8,550 nt of DNA, taken from assembly GCA_029054485.1 (NCBI GenBank), contig JAIDFD010000257.1, forward strand, positions 1-8,550. Direction: 5' to 3'. Of this stretch, positions 6,402 through 8,550 are shown piece after piece. The notes under the pieces are model-generated. The model had not been told where the DNA came from, did not search any database, and saw only the letters and a program-made list of their open reading frames with translations. The stretch comes from Clostridia bacterium (GTDB lineage: Bacteria > Bacillota > Clostridia > Christensenellales > Borkfalkiaceae). Made by a program: the position numbers and the translations under genes. Position 1 is the first letter of the stretch. Every line of letters starts with the position of its first letter.

Positions 6402-7280
6402 TCAACAAATTCTTTGCCGTACGAACGATACAAGGTCCTTTAAAAAGGACGTATCCCCTTCAAACTTCTCTAAAATTCCCGTACATTTGACCGCAAGCAC
6501 GTCTGCGCGCACCTTGCTTCCGTCAAGCCCGTAAAGCCTTACGCCGGTATATTTCCCCTCGGCGCTGTCCTTTCCGGTACTCTTACCAAGCTGTTCGAAA
6601 CTGCCTTCAATGTCCAGAATATCATCCGTTAACTGAAACAAATTTCCCAGCACGCTTCCAAAAGTTTTCAGCTCGGAATAGTATTTCCCTCCGCATAATA
6701 TGCTGGGAACAACCACTGCGGCGATTAGCAATTTTGCCGTCTTATTTTCATAAATAAAATTTAATAGATTTTCATCAACGGTAGTGTCGTTTTCGTGTTC
6801 CAAATCTGCCGCCTGACCCGCAATCATGCCGTTAATCCCTGCGCAATCGCAAATAAATTTCGCGGCGGAAACACGGTCGTTTCCGTTAAAACATTCGCCG
6901 AACAATAAGGAATATGCCGTATTCAACAAGCCGTCGCCCGCAAGAACGGCGTTACCAACGCCAAAAACCTTATGGTTCGTCAACCTGCCGCGTCGGTAAT
7001 CATCATTGTCCATTTCCGGCAAATCATCGTGAATTAACGAGTATGTATGTATAAGTTCGAGCGCGAGTGCATAATTAGTTAAGCTTGTCCGCTCAACGCC
7101 CAATAGCTCGCCTACGGCAAACATAAGTACAGGTCTTAATCTTTTCCCACCCGATTTTAAGCTGTATTTCAAGCTATCGGCTAATTTTTCGGGCTTGCAG
7201 TCAAGACGTCCGCAAAAGCCGTCAAGCACCGTTTCAAAATCGGCTAAATAATTATCGTACTTCTCTTTATAAGCGGTCAA
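6402..7280 (-). CDS. ispA: Farnesyl diphosphate synthase (polyprenyl synthetase)
   Basis: IspA condenses dimethylallyl diphosphate with two isopentenyl diphosphates to farnesyl diphosphate, the precursor for undecaprenyl lipid carriers and quinones. The 292-residue protein has GGKRLRP (44-50), the first Asp-rich motif SLIHDDLPEMDNDD (81-94) with the two-residue insertion typical of bacterial FPP synthases, GQAADLEHE (155-163), YENKTAKLL (177-185) and the second Asp-rich motif QLTDDILDIEG (216-226). Tyr80, five residues before the first motif, fits a farnesyl-length product. The start is a TTG (7280-7278) overlapping the folD stop by four bases (TTGA). It is chosen because AGGAG (7291-7287) lies six bases upstream and no ATG competes. 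Its stop at 6404-6402 is followed at once by the OLE promoter. Confidence 0.96.
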   Translation of the reverse strand: MTAYKEKYDNYLADFETVLDGFCGRLDCKPEKLADSLKYSLKSGGKRLRPVLMFAVGELLGVERTSLTNYALALELIHTYSLIHDDLPEMDNDDYRRGRLTNHKVFGVGNAVLAGDGLLNTAYSLLFGECFNGNDRVSAAKFICDCAGINGMIAGQAADLEHENDTTVDENLLNFIYENKTAKLLIAAVVVPSILCGGKYYSELKTFGSVLGNLFQLTDDILDIEGSFEQLGKSTGKDSAEGKYTGVRLYGLDGSKVRADVLAVKCTGILEKFEGDTSFLKDLVSFVRQRIC

Positions 7281-8128
7281 ATTTCACTCCTCGTTGCTGA
7301 TAAATAAGTGTTATACATAAGCATAGTTATCGTCATAGGACCCACCCCGCCCGGTACGGGGGTTATATAAGAGCATTTTTCCTTTACTGCTTCAAAATCC
7401 ACGTCGCCGCAAAGCTTTCCGCTTTCGTCTCTGTTCATTCCCACGTCGACTACAACAGCACCCTGTTTTACCATATCGGCGGTAATAAATTTAGCTCTGC
7501 CTATGGCGGCTACAAGCACGTCTGCACCTAAACACTCTTCCTTTAAATTGCGCGTTTTACTGTGACATATTGTTACGGTTGCGTCCGCATTTAAAAGAAG
7601 CATTGCCATTGGTTTGCCGACAATATTTGACCTGCCAACAACCACCGCCTTTTTACCGCGAAGATCAACGTTACAGCTTTCAAGCATCTTCATAACGCCG
7701 TTGGGCGTGCAAGCTACTATACTGTCTTTCCCTTGGCACAACTTGCCAATATTGTCAGCCGAAAAACCGTCTACGTCCTTGCTGTCGGGTATTATTTTCA
7801 ACGCCTTTTCGCTATCAAGATGTTCAGGCAGAGGAAGTTGAACGAGAATCCCGTTTATCTTTTTATCTTCCGCCAAAGTGCGCAACAAATTTTCAAGCTC
7901 TTCCTGCGACACATCACCCGAAAGATAGTAGGCAAATGATTTAATTCCGACTTCTTCGCATGCCTTTATTTTATTTTTTACATAAATCTGCGAAGCGGGG
8001 TTATCGCCCGCAAGCACCACGGCAAGCCCTATATGTCTGCCGTGCTTTTGAGAAAATGCTTCAACGTCTTTTTTTAAATCGATGCGCATTTTTGCGGCGA
8101 GTTCTTTTCCATCGATTATTTTATACAT
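7277..8128 (-). CDS. folD: FolD methylene-THF dehydrogenase/cyclohydrolase
   Basis: FolD is a bifunctional cytosolic enzyme that interconverts 5,10-methylene-THF, 5,10-methenyl-THF and 10-formyl-THF, supplying one-carbon units for purines and fMet. At 283 residues it has the normal length. Visible signatures are YVKNKIKACEEVGI (with the catalytic Lys of the YxxxK motif), GILVQLPLPEHLD, KDVDGFSADNIGKL, CTPNGVMKMLE, the nucleotide-binding VVVGRSNIVGKPMAMLL and the C-terminal TPVPGGVGPMT. The ATG lies inside the end of nusB (8-base overlap). GGGAG at 8140-8136, seven bases upstream, supports it. The gene overlaps ispA by four bases at its end, so nusB, folD and ispA are clearly co-transcribed. 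Confidence 0.97.
   Translation of the reverse strand: MYKIIDGKELAAKMRIDLKKDVEAFSQKHGRHIGLAVVLAGDNPASQIYVKNKIKACEEVGIKSFAYYLSGDVSQEELENLLRTLAEDKKINGILVQLPLPEHLDSEKALKIIPDSKDVDGFSADNIGKLCQGKDSIVACTPNGVMKMLESCNVDLRGKKAVVVGRSNIVGKPMAMLLLNADATVTICHSKTRNLKEECLGADVLVAAIGRAKFITADMVKQGAVVVDVGMNRDESGKLCGDVDFEAVKEKCSYITPVPGGVGPMTITMLMYNTYLSATRSEI
7281..7291 (-). promoter_or_regulatory. Shine-Dalgarno fixing the ispA TTG start
   Basis: The minus strand reads AGGAG (7291-7287), then TGAAAT, then TTG. This strong site with ideal 6-nt spacing lies inside the end of folD and supports a TTG initiation codon for ispA, which would otherwise be easy to misplace. Confidence 0.8.
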
Positions 8129-8525
8129 TGCCCTTCTCCCTAATTATTTCCGAAAGAATACCGCTTAAAAAGGACGCGCTTTTTGCCGATGAATATTTGG
8201 ACGCAATATTTGCCGCTTCATTTACGGAAACGGCGTCCGGCACTTCATCGAAATACAAAATTTCGGCAAGAGCAACAAAAAGTATGCTCCTGTCCGCGGG
8301 GAACAGGCGCGATTCCGGAAAAAGCTTTGAATGGCTGTCCAGCGTCTTTGCAAACTCTTCTTTATGCTCGTTTATGATCTTTAATATGCTTTCGCAATAA
8401 GATATATCCGCATCTGTTAATTTTTCGCCTTTGTACATCGCGCTTTTAAAAGATTCGCCGCAATCGCTGTTGAACTGTCCCGCGAATACTATTTTAAAGA
8501 GCGTTTCTCTTGCTGCTGTTCTCAT
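8121..8525 (-). CDS. nusB: Transcription antitermination factor NusB
   Basis: NusB is a small all-helical RNA-binding protein that, with NusE (ribosomal protein S10), binds boxA and prevents premature termination of rRNA operons. The 134-residue product has the family's opening RTAARETLFKIVFAGQF and the C-terminal signature VSVNEAANIASKYSSAKSASFLSGIL. The usual FVNG reads FLSG here, a mild divergence. Length is normal. The ATG at 8525 has GGAG (8534-8531) five bases upstream. It is the first gene of the visible block, and only 25 bases precede it, so its promoter or any upstream partner cannot be seen. Confidence 0.93.
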   Translation of the reverse strand: MRTAARETLFKIVFAGQFNSDCGESFKSAMYKGEKLTDADISYCESILKIINEHKEEFAKTLDSHSKLFPESRLFPADRSILFVALAEILYFDEVPDAVSVNEAANIASKYSSAKSASFLSGILSEIIREKGNV

Positions 8526-8550
8526 ATAAACTCCGTTAAATACAAATATT

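Overview
The window is one long minus-strand gene cluster from a low-to-moderate GC Gram-positive-type bacterium, most likely an anaerobic Bacillota (Clostridia-like) lineage. This rests on the order nusB-folD-ispA-[OLE RNA]-oapA-dxs-tlyA-nadK-argR-recN, on the GGAG/AGGAG ribosome binding sites, and on the presence of OLE RNA with its protein partner. I cannot name a genus. No gene is supported on the plus strand.

Read in the direction of transcription (high to low coordinates): nusB (8525-8121), folD (8128-7277) and ispA (7280-6402) form a tightly overlapping block. A gene-free stretch of about 650 nt (6401-5752) follows. It has no credible protein gene, but it has the hallmarks of a large structured RNA: a strong promoter just after the ispA stop, two 11-nt complementary ends about 530 nt apart, many internal hairpins, and a hairpin plus T-run at its 3' end. 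Its size (about 594 nt), its position after ispA, and the four-helix membrane protein gene right after it identify it as OLE (Ornate, Large, Extremophilic) RNA with OapA, its membrane-bound RNA-binding partner. This is the notable system here. The family is already described, but this copy shows its own promoter and a terminator between the RNA and oapA.

After oapA (5751-5170), dxs (5170-3437), tlyA (3450-2695), nadK (about 2646-1819), argR (1818-1366) and recN (1366 to beyond base 1) continue with overlaps or no gap. The exception is the tlyA-nadK junction, where a hairpin lies across the tlyA stop codon.

Dxs makes DXP, the first dedicated precursor of the MEP isoprenoid route, and IspA makes farnesyl diphosphate from the end products. 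FolD supplies one-carbon folates, NadK makes NADP, TlyA methylates rRNA, NusB acts in rRNA transcription antitermination, ArgR senses arginine and RecN acts in double-strand-break repair. This is a conserved housekeeping neighbourhood in Firmicutes, not a metabolic pathway. The xseA and xseB genes often found between folD and ispA are absent. recN is cut by the window edge before its Walker B region.
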